Made by a program: the position numbers and the translations under genes. A stretch of 26,749 nt of DNA, from positions 1 through 26,749 of IMG/VR virus record IMGVR_UViG_3300046360_000215; one strand, written 5' to 3'. Positions within the stretch are counted from its first letter, which is position 1. Each line of letters opens with the position of its first letter. Positions 1 to 6,745 of the stretch are shown in pieces. The notes under the pieces were generated by a model. That model had not been told where the DNA came from and searched no databases. It saw only the letters and a list, made by a program, of their open reading frames with translations. Source of the stretch: a virus.

Positions 1-1142
1 TATTCCATAGCCTGCCTCATATACTCAATATCAAGCTGCATGCCGTATTTCTCATAGTATATCATGCGTGGTTGATATTCCTCATGCACGCTAAATATAA
101 TATTCTCCCGCTCCTTTAGGTTCAACTTATCCACCCATGCGTCAAGCAGGTATATGTTACCGTCCTTATTAGCCCCGATGACTATAATAGCCGTATTATC
201 GCTTTCCTTGTTCTTAGAGTTCGCAGGATCAACGAATACATATATATTCATGTCCGCAAAGGTTGGCCGTATATCATAGTACTTTAGCCATTCCTCTTTG
301 AAGACATTCCCACCTTCATCCACAGGCGTTTGCATATAGAGAGCAGACCAATCCCTGGATGAAACGGTATCTCTTATTTCTTTTAGTTGGGTAATATCGT
401 AACGTTCAGGCCATAAGGCGACTTCATCGCCAGCCTCATCCTTAGTTATCGCAGGCAGATTGATTACATGCCACTGCTCTTTCTTCTCATGTAGTAGCCA
501 GCCTGATAGGTCATCATTATGCCAGCGTGTTTGTATGATCACTACAGCACCATTAGGTTCAAGGCGTGTATAGGCAGTGGATGAATACCATTCCTTATGC
601 CTGCGTCTTATGAGTGAACTATCGGCCTCCTGTTGGTTCTTTATAAGGTCATCTATCAATAGCACATGTGCACCTCTTCCAGTAATGGATGAACCAGCAC
701 CCACACCATAATAAACTCCCCCACGTGTAGTATGGAAGCGGTTGGCCGCTGCTGAGTCTTCGCTAACTATAGTAGTGGGAAAGATGCCGTTATATACCTC
801 ACTTGACATATGATTGCGCACCTTACGGCCAAAGTCAGAGGCAAACTGCTGGTTATATGTAGCAAAGATAATTTGTTTCTCAGGATTACGCCCTAGATAC
901 CACGCAGGGAACATCTCAGAGGCAAGTAGGCTTTTACCATGCCTTGGTGGCAGGAATATCATCAATCGCTTTATCTCGCCCCTTTCCACCGCTTGTAAGG
1001 CTGTTGCAATACGTTTGATGTGGTAAGGACGTGTCTGAAAGGTTGGCAACATAGCCTTGGCAAATGCACGCAGACGGCCAAATGCTACCAGGTCAGGAGT
1101 TATCTCATCTCTATTTATCACTGATTGCGTCCAGCATCTCAT
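1..1142 (-). CDS. terL: Terminase large subunit (3' end cut by window edge)
   Basis: The DNA-packaging motor ATPase/nuclease, which cuts concatemers and pumps DNA into the prohead. About 380 residues are visible on the minus strand and the reading frame runs off the left edge. A Walker A motif PPRHGKS lies at about residues 65-71 and a Walker B-like stretch VLLIDD follows about 100 residues later. A RuvC-like nuclease start (FVDPA, with a following acidic region) comes in the last third. The ATG at 1142 directly follows an in-frame TAG and gives 32 nt of overlap with the small-subunit gene; a GTG at 1121 (11 nt overlap) is the alternative start. Neither has a strong Shine-Dalgarno, which suggests translational coupling to the upstream small subunit. 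Family assignment is secure; the exact start is not. Confidence 0.93.
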   Translation of the reverse strand, partial: MRCWTQSVINRDEITPDLVAFGRLRAFAKAMLPTFQTRPYHIKRIATALQAVERGEIKRLMIFLPPRHGKSLLASEMFPAWYLGRNPEKQIIFATYNQQFASDFGRKVRNHMSSEVYNGIFPTTIVSEDSAAANRFHTTRGGVYYGVGAGSSITGRGAHVLLIDDLIKNQQEADSSLIRRRHKEWYSSTAYTRLEPNGAVVIIQTRWHNDDLSGWLLHEKKEQWHVINLPAITKDEAGDEVALWPERYDITQLKEIRDTVSSRDWSALYMQTPVDEGGNVFKEEWLKYYDIRPTFADMNIYVFVDPANSKNKESDNTAIIVIGANKDGNIYLLDAWVDKLNLKERENIIFSVHEEYQPRMIYYEKYGMQLDIEYMRQAME

Positions 1143-1503
1143 CTACCTGGTCTTTAGAGTAAACAGTCATTACTTTTATCGGGTTGTCCTTGTCGCCTGA
1201 ATGCTCAAGCTGCCTCTTTTTTACATATCCACGCTTAGCTAGCCTAGTTTCACAATATAGATGTATTGATTTTTCATGGTCTTTATCTATTAATTTGTAC
1301 AACTTGCTTTCAACCCAATCATCAACATGGTCTTCGGTCTCATCGCACTTAGCGGCGAACTCAGGGTCAGACTTACGCCAATCATAGTATGTATCTCTAT
1401 GTATGCCTGCATTCAGGCACGCCGTCGTTACTATCCCTAGACTTTTCTTAAGGATAGAAGGAAAGTTTTCTTTCACAGTGTCGGATTTGTAGGAAGTGGT
1501 CAT
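1111..1503 (-). CDS. terS: Terminase small subunit-like DNA-binding protein
   Basis: A 130-aa protein directly upstream of, and overlapping, the large terminase gene, the usual position for the small subunit that recognises the packaging site. Residues about 22-50 form a helix-turn-helix-like segment (TTACLNAGIHRDTYYDWRKS) followed by an acidic helix (EFAAKCDETEDHVDDWVE). This layout is typical of phage small terminases with an N-terminal DNA-binding domain and a central oligomerisation part. The C-terminus is charged and probably contacts the large subunit. The start codon overlaps the stop of the upstream 72-aa gene as ATGA. Assignment rests on context plus the helix-turn-helix pattern. Confidence 0.8.
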   Translation of the reverse strand: MTTSYKSDTVKENFPSILKKSLGIVTTACLNAGIHRDTYYDWRKSDPEFAAKCDETEDHVDDWVESKLYKLIDKDHEKSIHLYCETRLAKRGYVKKRQLEHSGDKDNPIKVMTVYSKDQVDEMLDAISDK

Positions 1504-1718
1504 GGAGTTTCCTCCTTTATTATGTCTTCTAAAGATCCTGCCATGTTTAGTAATTTAAGTATGTCCCTAACCCTCCCGATAGATATCTCTTCAGCCTCAT
1601 ATGCTTTAAGCAGTAGGTATGGAAAAAACCTCTTTAGTACACTTACATCTTTAGTACGGGCATATTCTTCAGCCACTATCCCAAGTATTTTAACAAGTCC
1701 CACTACATTAAAAGCCAT
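1500..1718 (-). CDS. Small phage protein of unknown function
   Basis: A 72-aa mostly helical protein starting MAFNVVGLVKILG and ending in an acidic tail (SLEDIIKEETP). I do not recognise a family. Its stop overlaps the start of the small terminase gene by 4 nt (ATGA), and its own start touches the stop of the upstream 65-aa gene, so it is translated as part of the packaging operon. The N-terminal 15 residues are hydrophobic but too short and too close to charged residues for a convincing membrane segment. Operon position favours a packaging or head-morphogenesis accessory role; this is inference only. Confidence 0.7.
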   Translation of the reverse strand: MAFNVVGLVKILGIVAEEYARTKDVSVLKRFFPYLLLKAYEAEEISIGRVRDILKLLNMAGSLEDIIKEETP

Positions 1719-1915
1719 TATACTTCCCCATGGATATAATGTTGGTTTATCAGGAACACTGTCCCGGCTTTGTTCCTGTCATTGGCTGTTATATCCCATA
1801 CTTTAAATGACTTTTGTTCATATTTTGGAATAGGCACATCAGTATTTACGCGCATGAATACATGGGATTCAGGATTACGCTTTTTAAGTTCTTCAATAAG
1901 TTCCCTGACTATCAT
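1718..1915 (-). CDS. Small phage protein of unknown function
   Basis: A 65-aa protein beginning MIVRELIEELKKRNPESHVFMRV. The opening pattern, a helix 'VRELIEELKKxNPE' followed by a beta segment 'HVFMRVN', resembles small phage proteins annotated only as hypothetical. The rest (VWDITANDRNKAGTVFLINQ) looks like alternating beta strands. It sits head to tail between the 109-aa and 72-aa genes with no spacer, so it belongs to the same leftward operon. No catalytic motif or membrane segment is visible. Confidence 0.7.
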   Translation of the reverse strand: MIVRELIEELKKRNPESHVFMRVNTDVPIPKYEQKSFKVWDITANDRNKAGTVFLINQHYIHGEV

Positions 1916-2245
1916 TTAATCTTCCCTCATATGCCCATCAGCCCAGTTACCAGCGTTTAGGATTTTTATAGGCTTCAGTTCCTCATTACATTTTCCATCT
2001 TCTTTCTCTATTTTTACAATCGTGTCAATACTACGGTTAGGATTTTCCTTTTTAGTAATTTCACAAAGGCTTTCACACATATTTATATCTTCCTTTAAGC
2101 CTGCTGCGCTTATGGCAGTAGAGTGTCCAGGTTCATGTTGCCAATATACCCTGTATATATTTTGATTTTTTTCTTTAGGTGAATTAAGGATTTTTTCGCA
2201 TAACTCTAAGGTCTCCTCTTCATCGCATAGTATATATCTTTCCAT
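1916..2245 (-). CDS. Hypothetical acidic protein
   Basis: A 109-aa protein starting MERYILCDEEETLELCEKIL. It has four cysteines scattered in the chain (C7, C16, and two around residues 57-61) plus one later, with no clear zinc-binding spacing. It contains the segment YRVYWQHEPGHSTAISAAGL. The gene abuts the next gene with no gap and lies one base downstream of the ParB-like gene, so the whole stretch from 2717 to 1111 behaves as one operon. Function not recognised. Confidence 0.68.
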   Translation of the reverse strand: MERYILCDEEETLELCEKILNSPKEKNQNIYRVYWQHEPGHSTAISAAGLKEDINMCESLCEITKKENPNRSIDTIVKIEKEDGKCNEELKPIKILNAGNWADGHMRED

Positions 2246-2246
2246 T

Positions 2247-2717
2247 TTACTTCTCCTTATGTGGACATTTACTACAAAGTTTTTCCTGTGCTTCTTCCCC
2301 GGTAGTATCCCTTATATCCTCTGATATCAGGCCTGGAAGCCACTCAGGCGGCATGCCCCAGGCTAATAAGTCGCCAGGCTCAAAGCAATTTGCCAGGAGA
2401 TCAATATCAAATTCACCAAAAGGAATGTTATCTCGAATATTAAGCCTTTTAAATTCGTCCGCATCAAGAGGCCTTGAGGCTTTGAGTACCTCAACCTCAT
2501 CATCTTTTGAAAATCCCGCAGCGATAAGAGCTTTCTTACGAGCATGGCCGCCGATAATGGAATTATCATTATCAACAAGTATACGGCGATGGTAGCCATC
2601 TTGCTTAATATCATTTACTAACCTCTCAAAATCCTTTTTAGAGATACGGCGTGGGTTATTAGGATAGTCCTTAAGGTCATTTATCCTGATGCGTGTGCTT
2701 TCCCACGATATTCCCAC
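2247..2717 (-). CDS. ParB-like nuclease-domain protein
   Basis: A 156-aa protein with a ParB/sulfiredoxin-type N-terminal fold: an opening beta/loop part (RINDLKDYPNNPRRI), a helix (FERLVNDIKQDG), then the signature GGHARKKAL at residues 56-64, a variant of the ParB GxxRxxA box. It lacks the central helix-turn-helix and C-terminal dimer domain of chromosomal ParB (which is about twice as long). It therefore matches the short phage ParB-like family often found near terminase or methylase genes. The C-terminus carries CSKCPHK, a possible lone Cys pair. The start is a GTG at 2717. A TATAAT (2737-2742, minus orientation) lies just upstream but without a good -35. Whether it binds DNA, acts as a nuclease or hydrolyses CTP cannot be told from sequence. 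Confidence 0.82.
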   Translation of the reverse strand: MGISWESTRIRINDLKDYPNNPRRISKKDFERLVNDIKQDGYHRRILVDNDNSIIGGHARKKALIAAGFSKDDEVEVLKASRPLDADEFKRLNIRDNIPFGEFDIDLLANCFEPGDLLAWGMPPEWLPGLISEDIRDTTGEEAQEKLCSKCPHKEK

Positions 2718-2786
2718 GTAGCCATATGAAGCGTTAATTATACTTTAAGGTTGAACATAGGATTTTGTTTTTGTAAACAGGAAAAG

Positions 2787-2912
2787 TTATCTTTGTGGTG
2801 GCTTTTTTTCAATTTCACTGTCTACCTTATTCATGTACCAATGAGCAAGCAAGGGAACGCCTATGATTACAAAGCCAAAGAAGAAAAGGGCATACTTAAA
2901 GAATATATCCAT
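2787..2912 (-). CDS. Possible 41-aa single-pass membrane protein
   Basis: A short minus-strand reading frame encoding a protein with a short N-terminus (MDIFFKY), a strong hydrophobic segment (ALFFFGFVIIGVPLLAHWY) and a charged, proline-containing tail (KVDSEIEKKPPQR). This is the layout of a small N-in or N-out membrane protein. It lies in the gap between the minus-strand ParB-like and 112-aa genes, on the same strand as both. It is antisense to the 5' end of the VRR-NUC gene. There is no good Shine-Dalgarno, so expression is uncertain; an in-frame ATG 12 nt further upstream is an alternative start. Confidence 0.45.
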   Translation of the reverse strand: MDIFFKYALFFFGFVIIGVPLLAHWYMNKVDSEIEKKPPQR

Positions 2913-3282
2913 TAATAATACCATGCTGAAATATAAGGAAAAAGACTTGTGCAAACAATTTTATCACAGGGTGCGGATTTTACAATTGCACAATCAATTT
3001 CCCTTTGGGTTTTTTATATTCCATGTGGCCAATGAGCAAAATACCAGTAAGGCTTACACCTTCCAGTTGCTTAAAATGGGTCTGCGGCCAGGAGTATTAG
3101 ACTATTGCTTACTTTTGCCAGGTGGTAAAGTAGCTTTCATAGAATTTAAGCGTAATGCCAGATGCAAGCCCACAGATAGGCAAAAAGAGTTCATAGAGAC
3201 CTGTGTTAAGCTTGGCATACCAACCATAGTTACATACGACGTAGACGAAGCCGTAGAGTGGATTAAAGGGTTGGGGGGTTAG
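2863..3282 (+). CDS. VRR-NUC domain nuclease
   Basis: A 139-aa (or 119-aa) small VRR-NUC protein of the PD-(D/E)XK superfamily, the type used in phage recombination or replication modules to cut branched DNA. Numbered from the first ATG, the core residues are D80 in RPGVLDY, E94 and K96 in FIEFK, and Q107 in DRQKEF, which match the D...ExK...Q family pattern. The ATG at 2863 has an AAGGGA Shine-Dalgarno 7 nt upstream. An internal ATG at 2923 (MLKYKEKDL) would start exactly where the conserved domain begins and would avoid most overlap with the antisense 41-aa frame. It is the only plus-strand gene in the left block and converges on the 112-aa gene with 3 nt between stops. Confidence 0.88.
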   Translation: MITKPKKKRAYLKNISINNTMLKYKEKDLCKQFYHRVRILQLHNQFPFGFFIFHVANEQNTSKAYTFQLLKMGLRPGVLDYCLLLPGGKVAFIEFKRNARCKPTDRQKEFIETCVKLGIPTIVTYDVDEAVEWIKGLGG

Positions 3283-3285
3283 TTA

Positions 3286-3624
3286 TTACCTTTTTTTTGA
3301 TGCAGCCATTAATATTGCCATATAATTTTCAATAAAATAGTTACCAAAATTATCATATAATATGTCTATTTTCTTTTTAGTCCATTTCCCTCCTTCTAAT
3401 GGAGATGGAGGGTCATTAGATATAAGAATACTTCTGCAAACAATATGTATTACAGAATGCATTACTTCATTAAATAATGAATCTCTATCAGGAAGATTTT
3501 TTAAAATTTTATTATTTAAGAAATGAATAAATTTTAAAAAACTTTCAAAATGAAAAGAGAAATCGTAATACTCTTGTTCTTCTAATGTGTACTTTTTCGT
3601 TAACTTTTTCGTTATTGTTTCCAT
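3286..3624 (-). CDS. Hypothetical protein downstream of the replication gene
   Basis: A 112-aa protein rich in aromatic and charged residues (EEQEYYDFSFHFESFLKFIHFL). No family is recognised. Its start lies inside the end of the winged-helix replication gene (13-nt overlap), so the two are co-transcribed and probably coupled. The middle has the segment PPSPLEGGKWTKKKIDILYDNF. Composition is strongly AT-driven (Phe, Lys, Ile, Asn). Position suggests an accessory to replication initiation or control, which is inference only. Confidence 0.65.
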   Translation of the reverse strand: METITKKLTKKYTLEEQEYYDFSFHFESFLKFIHFLNNKILKNLPDRDSLFNEVMHSVIHIVCRSILISNDPPSPLEGGKWTKKKIDILYDNFGNYFIENYMAILMAASKKR

Positions 3625-4595
3625 TTATTAAACTCCTCATCCCCTTGCTTTTCCTCTTCAGATGTCCACTTTGTGTAATCCTCATACTTTACATGAGTAC
3701 TGAAAGTAGAGTGAGTACTATAGCAATGTATAGGTTTAGGCTCAACTGGTTTTTGACTATTTTTATATGCAAGTCGTGTGTGTAAAGGTATGTATCTGCT
3801 TTCTTTCTTTATTTGAAAGGCAATCTCATGCCTTATGAACCATTCAAAAAAGTAATTAGCATTCCTATGGTTCCATTCTTCGTTACCGTTTTTTCCCTTA
3901 TGAAATGGCATTTGTTTCATAGCTAAACGCCATTTCTCTTCCCAATGATTTTGCTTTAGGAAGCTTCTTATACCTTTTGATTCCATTAATGCCCTGCTTT
4001 TCTTACTGAGAATAACATTATCTGAAGTTACTTCAGGTTTCCCATCCCCAGGGTCGTCTTTAACTTCTTCCTTAACTGATTCAGACTTAAAATTAATGTC
4101 ATTGTTATTATGATAATAACTTAAACCTTTAGGTTTAAGAAGTCGGGAGACAAAATGTCCTTTCACCTCCTTTCCATAGTCTTCCAGCATGTCAGACCTG
4201 AATTTTATAATTTTCCAGTTCATTGTGTATACGTTAGATTCTCTTTTTCCACGTCTGCAGCAATGGATTAAATCATGGTCATGTAATTCCTTCATTGCCC
4301 TTTGGGAAGTCTTAACTGAATATCCCGTAATATTGGCTATAGTTTGATGGCATGGGCGGATTACCTTGGTATTACAGCCAAACATATCTATCATTAAACG
4401 AAATAGAGTTCTGGTGCTTTTATGTTTAAGAGGGATGATTTTAAGACCTACATGCCTGAATTTAGCCTTGAGTTGGTTAGATTCTGCAAGATTAAAACTC
4501 TTTATATTTGAATGGCTTAGAGGTAATTCGTCGGAACCTGTAACAAAACTATTGTTTTTTTGGTTGACTTGGTTATCGTTATGAGTAAGATTCAT
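3612..4595 (-). CDS. Winged-helix replication-initiator-like protein
   Basis: A 327-aa protein with a helix-turn-helix at residues about 82-112 (HQTIANITGYSVKTSQRAMK, then ELHDHDLIHCC) followed by a basic wing RRGKRESNVYTM. This 'check, test, re-orient, winged' pattern is typical of plasmid and phage replication proteins (RepA/DnaD-type helix-turn-helix family) that melt or mark the origin. A low-complexity acidic linker (SESVKEEVKDDPGDGK) separates it from a C-terminal domain rich in W, H and F, ending in an acidic tail. No helicase or primase motif is present, so it would recruit host replication enzymes. The gene heads the left operon and is shielded upstream by terminators at 4654-4682 and 4884-4918. 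A transcriptional regulator is the alternative. Confidence 0.7.
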   Translation of the reverse strand: MNLTHNDNQVNQKNNSFVTGSDELPLSHSNIKSFNLAESNQLKAKFRHVGLKIIPLKHKSTRTLFRLMIDMFGCNTKVIRPCHQTIANITGYSVKTSQRAMKELHDHDLIHCCRRGKRESNVYTMNWKIIKFRSDMLEDYGKEVKGHFVSRLLKPKGLSYYHNNNDINFKSESVKEEVKDDPGDGKPEVTSDNVILSKKSRALMESKGIRSFLKQNHWEEKWRLAMKQMPFHKGKNGNEEWNHRNANYFFEWFIRHEIAFQIKKESRYIPLHTRLAYKNSQKPVEPKPIHCYSTHSTFSTHVKYEDYTKWTSEEEKQGDEEFNKWKQ

Positions 4596-4653
4596 TTTAG
4601 ATTTTCTTCCCGAAAATTCACTCCTTGGACAGAGTATTAATAAAAAAATAGAA

Positions 4654-4682
4654 GGAAGCCCTTTTCCGGGGGCTTTTTTTTA
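4654..4682 (+). terminator. Rho-independent terminator upstream of the replication gene
   Basis: Stem AAGCCC (4656-4661) pairs with GGGCTT (4670-4675) around a CTTTTCCG-type loop, followed by an eight-T run on the plus strand. In the minus direction the hairpin is followed less tightly by a T-rich stretch (CCTTCTATTTTTTT), so it may work both ways. It sits about 60 nt upstream of the replication-gene start. Confidence 0.75.
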
Positions 4683-4751
4683 TTGCCTAATATTAGCTAT
4701 AAATTACTAACGGCTTAAGTTGATTTAGTCAAATCATATATCGCGATCGAT

Positions 4752-4775
4752 AAGAAAAACTCCTTGTATTAAGGA
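4752..4775 (-). terminator. Weak hairpin terminator, minus orientation
   Basis: Read on the minus strand: TCCTT, loop AATAC, AAGGA, then GTTTTTCTT. The stem is only 5 bp, so termination would be partial at best. It is of interest because it lies between two stronger terminators. Confidence 0.35.
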
Positions 4776-4883
4776 ATTATTTACGACATTATAGACATCG
4801 TGTAATTATGACCTCTTTATAATTACCTTTGTTGGTAGAGCGGCAAATTGTTAGAGGATTGTTTATCTGTATAAGCTTCCCTT

Positions 4884-4918
4884 AAAAAACCCTTGTTAGA
4901 AATAACAGGGGTTTTTTA
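4884..4918. terminator. Bidirectional rho-independent terminator
   Basis: A long near-perfect hairpin: AAAAAACCC-T-TGTTA (4884-4898) with TAACA-G-GGGTTTTTT (4903-4917), loop GAAA, and A/T runs on both sides. It can end transcripts in both directions. The stop codon of the ribbon-helix-helix gene (4916-4918) lies inside its A/T tract, so it ends the repressor mRNA immediately. Confidence 0.85.
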
Positions 4919-5140
4919 TATGAAATCTACCTTACTGAGCATTTCATTTATAGAATTATAGAGTCCTGGGTCATTCAAATTTTGAGCCCTTATCAGCAAT
5001 ATGTCTTTTAGACAAGCACTAAGATAATCTTTTATGGTGGCCTCCTCACGGCTAGCCATCATTCTTAATGCCTTAATGACATCAGGATGCAATCTGGTTT
5101 GAAATAAAACCTCCCCTTTAGTTGCATTATAGTTCCCCAT
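4916..5140 (-). CDS. Ribbon-helix-helix (Arc-like) repressor
   Basis: A 74-aa protein fitting the ribbon-helix-helix DNA-binding fold: a short beta strand (VLFQTRLH, residues 11-18), helix A (PDVIKALRMMASREE) and helix B (TIKDYLSACLKDILLI), then a short tail. Such proteins dimerise, insert the paired strand into the major groove and bind tandem inverted repeats. The gene is transcribed away from the recombination operon. The space between them carries divergent promoters overlapped by tandem inverted repeats, which makes it the likely early/lysogeny switch of the phage. It ends directly in a strong terminator. Identity as the main repressor is inference from location. Confidence 0.72.
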   Translation of the reverse strand: MGNYNATKGEVLFQTRLHPDVIKALRMMASREEATIKDYLSACLKDILLIRAQNLNDPGLYNSINEMLSKVDFI

Positions 5141-5164
5141 TTAAACCCATAGAAATATCTTTAC

Positions 5165-5204
5165 TATACTTAGTATAAAAGTATTGACATACTTGTATAT
5201 ATAC
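5165..5204. promoter_or_regulatory. Tandem operator-like inverted repeats
   Basis: Three adjacent dyads: TATACT-T-AGTATA (5165-5177), AAGTAT-TGAC-ATACTT (5179-5194, covering the plus-strand -35) and GTATATATAC (5195-5204). They share GTAT/ATAC half-sites, as expected of operators for a ribbon-helix-helix repressor such as the neighbouring gene product. Confidence 0.6.
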
Positions 5205-5212
5205 TATATATT
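5184..5212 (+). promoter_or_regulatory. Promoter for the rightward recombination operon
   Basis: TTGACA at 5184-5189, 17-nt spacer, TATATT at 5207-5212. It would start transcription near 5219 and drive 5276-7827. The -35 lies between the arms of an inverted repeat, so repressor binding would block it. Confidence 0.72.
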
Positions 5213-5218
5213 ACACTT

Positions 5219-5246
5219 ATAATACAAACATACATTGTATTGTCAA
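5219..5246 (-). promoter_or_regulatory. Promoter for the repressor gene (minus strand)
   Basis: Minus strand TTGACA (5246-5241), 16-nt spacer, TATTAT (5224-5219). It faces the repressor gene and partly interleaves with the rightward promoter, giving a divergent pair with room for mutual exclusion. Confidence 0.65.
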
Positions 5247-5275
5247 CGATGGAATGAGGTTAAAGATTAAAATAT

Positions 5276-5548
5276 ATGATATCAAAGTATTTAAAAATCA
5301 GCCAAGCTATTGAAATATATAAAGGACTCATGAAGGTAGTTATAACTTATATTAAGGATTTGATCATAGCTATGGGTATTTGGATTGGCATATTTATATT
5401 TTTAGGGATGGTTATATTTTTTGTATGTTCAATCTTTTTGTCATTACAGGCTCTCTTATTTTTTCCGCCTTCTATTTTTCTATATTTACTTATCTTTTTT
5501 GCTTTGATTGAAGAGCCTTGGAAAAATAAAGGAGGACAAATAAAATGA
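5276..5548 (+). CDS. Small two-helix membrane protein
   Basis: A 90-aa protein with two very hydrophobic stretches (around residues 30-52 and 55-78), separated by a short turn with PPS and followed by a basic tail (EEPWKNKGGQIK). It is the first gene of the rightward early operon. The ATG at 5276 has no close Shine-Dalgarno; an ATG at 5330 (MKVVITYIK) follows AAAGGA at good spacing and gives a 72-aa protein that keeps both membrane segments, so the shorter form may be correct. Its stop overlaps the exonuclease start (ATGA). Early expression suggests a host-takeover or superinfection-exclusion role rather than a holin; this is inference. Confidence 0.68.
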   Translation: MISKYLKISQAIEIYKGLMKVVITYIKDLIIAMGIWIGIFIFLGMVIFFVCSIFLSLQALLFFPPSIFLYLLIFFALIEEPWKNKGGQIK

Positions 5549-6465
5549 CAATAACACTTGAACAATTAAAGGCACGCAAAGAAGGAATAGGCGGCTCTGA
5601 TGCTGCTGCTATCCTGGGTATCTCTAAATGGAGTACTCCTCTGGATGTATTCTTTAACAAGACCAACGCAGAAGTGGAAGAACAAGCCTTAACTCCGGCA
5701 CAGGAATGGGGCAACCGCCTTGAGCCTGTAATCATCCAGAAATTCCAGGATGCCACAGGGCTTCAGTGCAAAACTTCCACTGAGACCTTTAAGCACAAGG
5801 AATATCCTTTTATGCTGGCTAACATAGATGCCTTCATACCTGAAGAGAATGCTGTGCTTGAGATCAAGACAGCCAATACATATGCGGCCAAAGAATGGTC
5901 AATGGAAGGAGGGGACAACCTGCCTGACTATTACTTAACCCAGTGCGCCCATTATGCTGAGGTTTTAGGAGTGGAAAAAGTCTATGTGGCAGTCCTTATT
6001 GGTGGCAGCGACTTTAGGGTTTATAACTATAACCGTACCCCTAGGTTGCAGCAGGCCATTATAGAAAAGGAACATAATTTTTGGCATAATAACGTCCTTA
6101 AGCATATACCTCCTGAGCCAGTCACCATTGAAGACTCATTAAAGCTATGGCAATTGTCGGGGCAGGATGTTACTAAGGTTGCCGGGGACGAACAGGAGGC
6201 ACTGATTGCAGAACTATGGCAAATCAAGGAACAGACAAAAGAACTGGAAGATCTATACAAAGATAAATCAAAGACTTTATTTACCTATTTTCAGGATGCG
6301 GAGGCATTAGTTGATAGATACGGCAATAAGCTGGCTACATGGAAAAGCCAGGCCTATACAAGGCTGGACATGGAACGCCTAAAGGCTGAGTGCCAGGATA
6401 TCTATAAGAAATATTTAAAACAAAGCCAAACGAGGGTCTTTAGGATGATGAAGCCATATGCGTAA
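5545..6465 (+). CDS. YqaJ-family viral exonuclease/recombinase
   Basis: A 306-aa protein of the YqaJ family, lambda-exonuclease-like PD-(D/E)XK nucleases that resect double-stranded ends for annealing by a partner protein. Visible motifs: GIGGSDAAAILG at residues 14-25, an ExP helix with E60 in NRLEPVI, D95 in ANIDAFI, E106-x-K108 in LEIKT, and a later Q...HY motif (TQCAHYAEV). Length is normal. An AGGAGG Shine-Dalgarno lies just before the start, within the end of the preceding gene. It is followed in the same operon by a RecT-like protein, the expected partner, forming a Red-like recombination module. Confidence 0.92.
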   Translation: MTITLEQLKARKEGIGGSDAAAILGISKWSTPLDVFFNKTNAEVEEQALTPAQEWGNRLEPVIIQKFQDATGLQCKTSTETFKHKEYPFMLANIDAFIPEENAVLEIKTANTYAAKEWSMEGGDNLPDYYLTQCAHYAEVLGVEKVYVAVLIGGSDFRVYNYNRTPRLQQAIIEKEHNFWHNNVLKHIPPEPVTIEDSLKLWQLSGQDVTKVAGDEQEALIAELWQIKEQTKELEDLYKDKSKTLFTYFQDAEALVDRYGNKLATWKSQAYTRLDMERLKAECQDIYKKYLKQSQTRVFRMMKPYA

Positions 6466-6745
6466 CAATAAAACTGACCCTATGTATAAAACCTACCTTG
6501 ACAGGTTAGATTCCCTGGAAGGGGAGCTTACCAAAGCAATAGATGGCTTACATATATTAATGGGAAGCTTGACAAGTAAATATAGGAAGCTGGGCGATAT
6601 AGACACCTTAGTGGACATAGAGCTATTGAACAGGTCGTTTAATCATTTGCTGACAATATCTTTTGCGGCACATGAATTGCTTAAGTCGTTCAATAAGAGA
6701 GTATTGGAACAAATTAATGACATCAAGGAGGTGGAAAATGATTAG
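6458..6745 (+). CDS. Hypothetical helical protein of the recombination operon
   Basis: A 95-aa protein, almost entirely predicted helix with heptad-like leucines (YLDRLDSLEGELTKAIDGLH, then LLNRSFNHLLTISF), so probably a coiled-coil or helical-bundle protein. It overlaps the end of the exonuclease gene by 8 nt. Its own end contains the AAGGAGGTGG Shine-Dalgarno of the next gene, so it is tightly embedded in the operon. No family is recognised. A role linking exonuclease and annealing protein is possible but unsupported. Confidence 0.68.
   Translation: MRNNKTDPMYKTYLDRLDSLEGELTKAIDGLHILMGSLTSKYRKLGDIDTLVDIELLNRSFNHLLTISFAAHELLKSFNKRVLEQINDIKEVEND

Larger units (their letters stand above)
4596..4915. 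other. 320-nt non-coding control region between repressor and replication genes
   Basis: No open reading frame of note on either strand. It holds two strong hairpin terminators (listed separately), a weak minus-strand hairpin plus T-run (4752-4775), an inverted repeat GTAATTAT/ATAATTAC (4802-4809 and 4819-4826), and a nested palindrome around ATCGCGATCGAT (about 4739-4752). It also holds a short stretch resembling the D-arm of a tRNA (about 4833-4850). It could contain a replication origin, a small RNA or an attenuator; the sequence alone does not decide. Confidence 0.5.

Noticed and set aside
2353-2614. Alternative frames across the ParB-like gene on both strands
   Set aside because: No motifs; the GGHARKKAL signature frame is clearly the coding one.
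2247-2717. Full ParABS partition system
   Set aside because: Only a short ParB-like domain is present; there is no ParA Walker ATPase nearby and no parS-like repeats were recognised.
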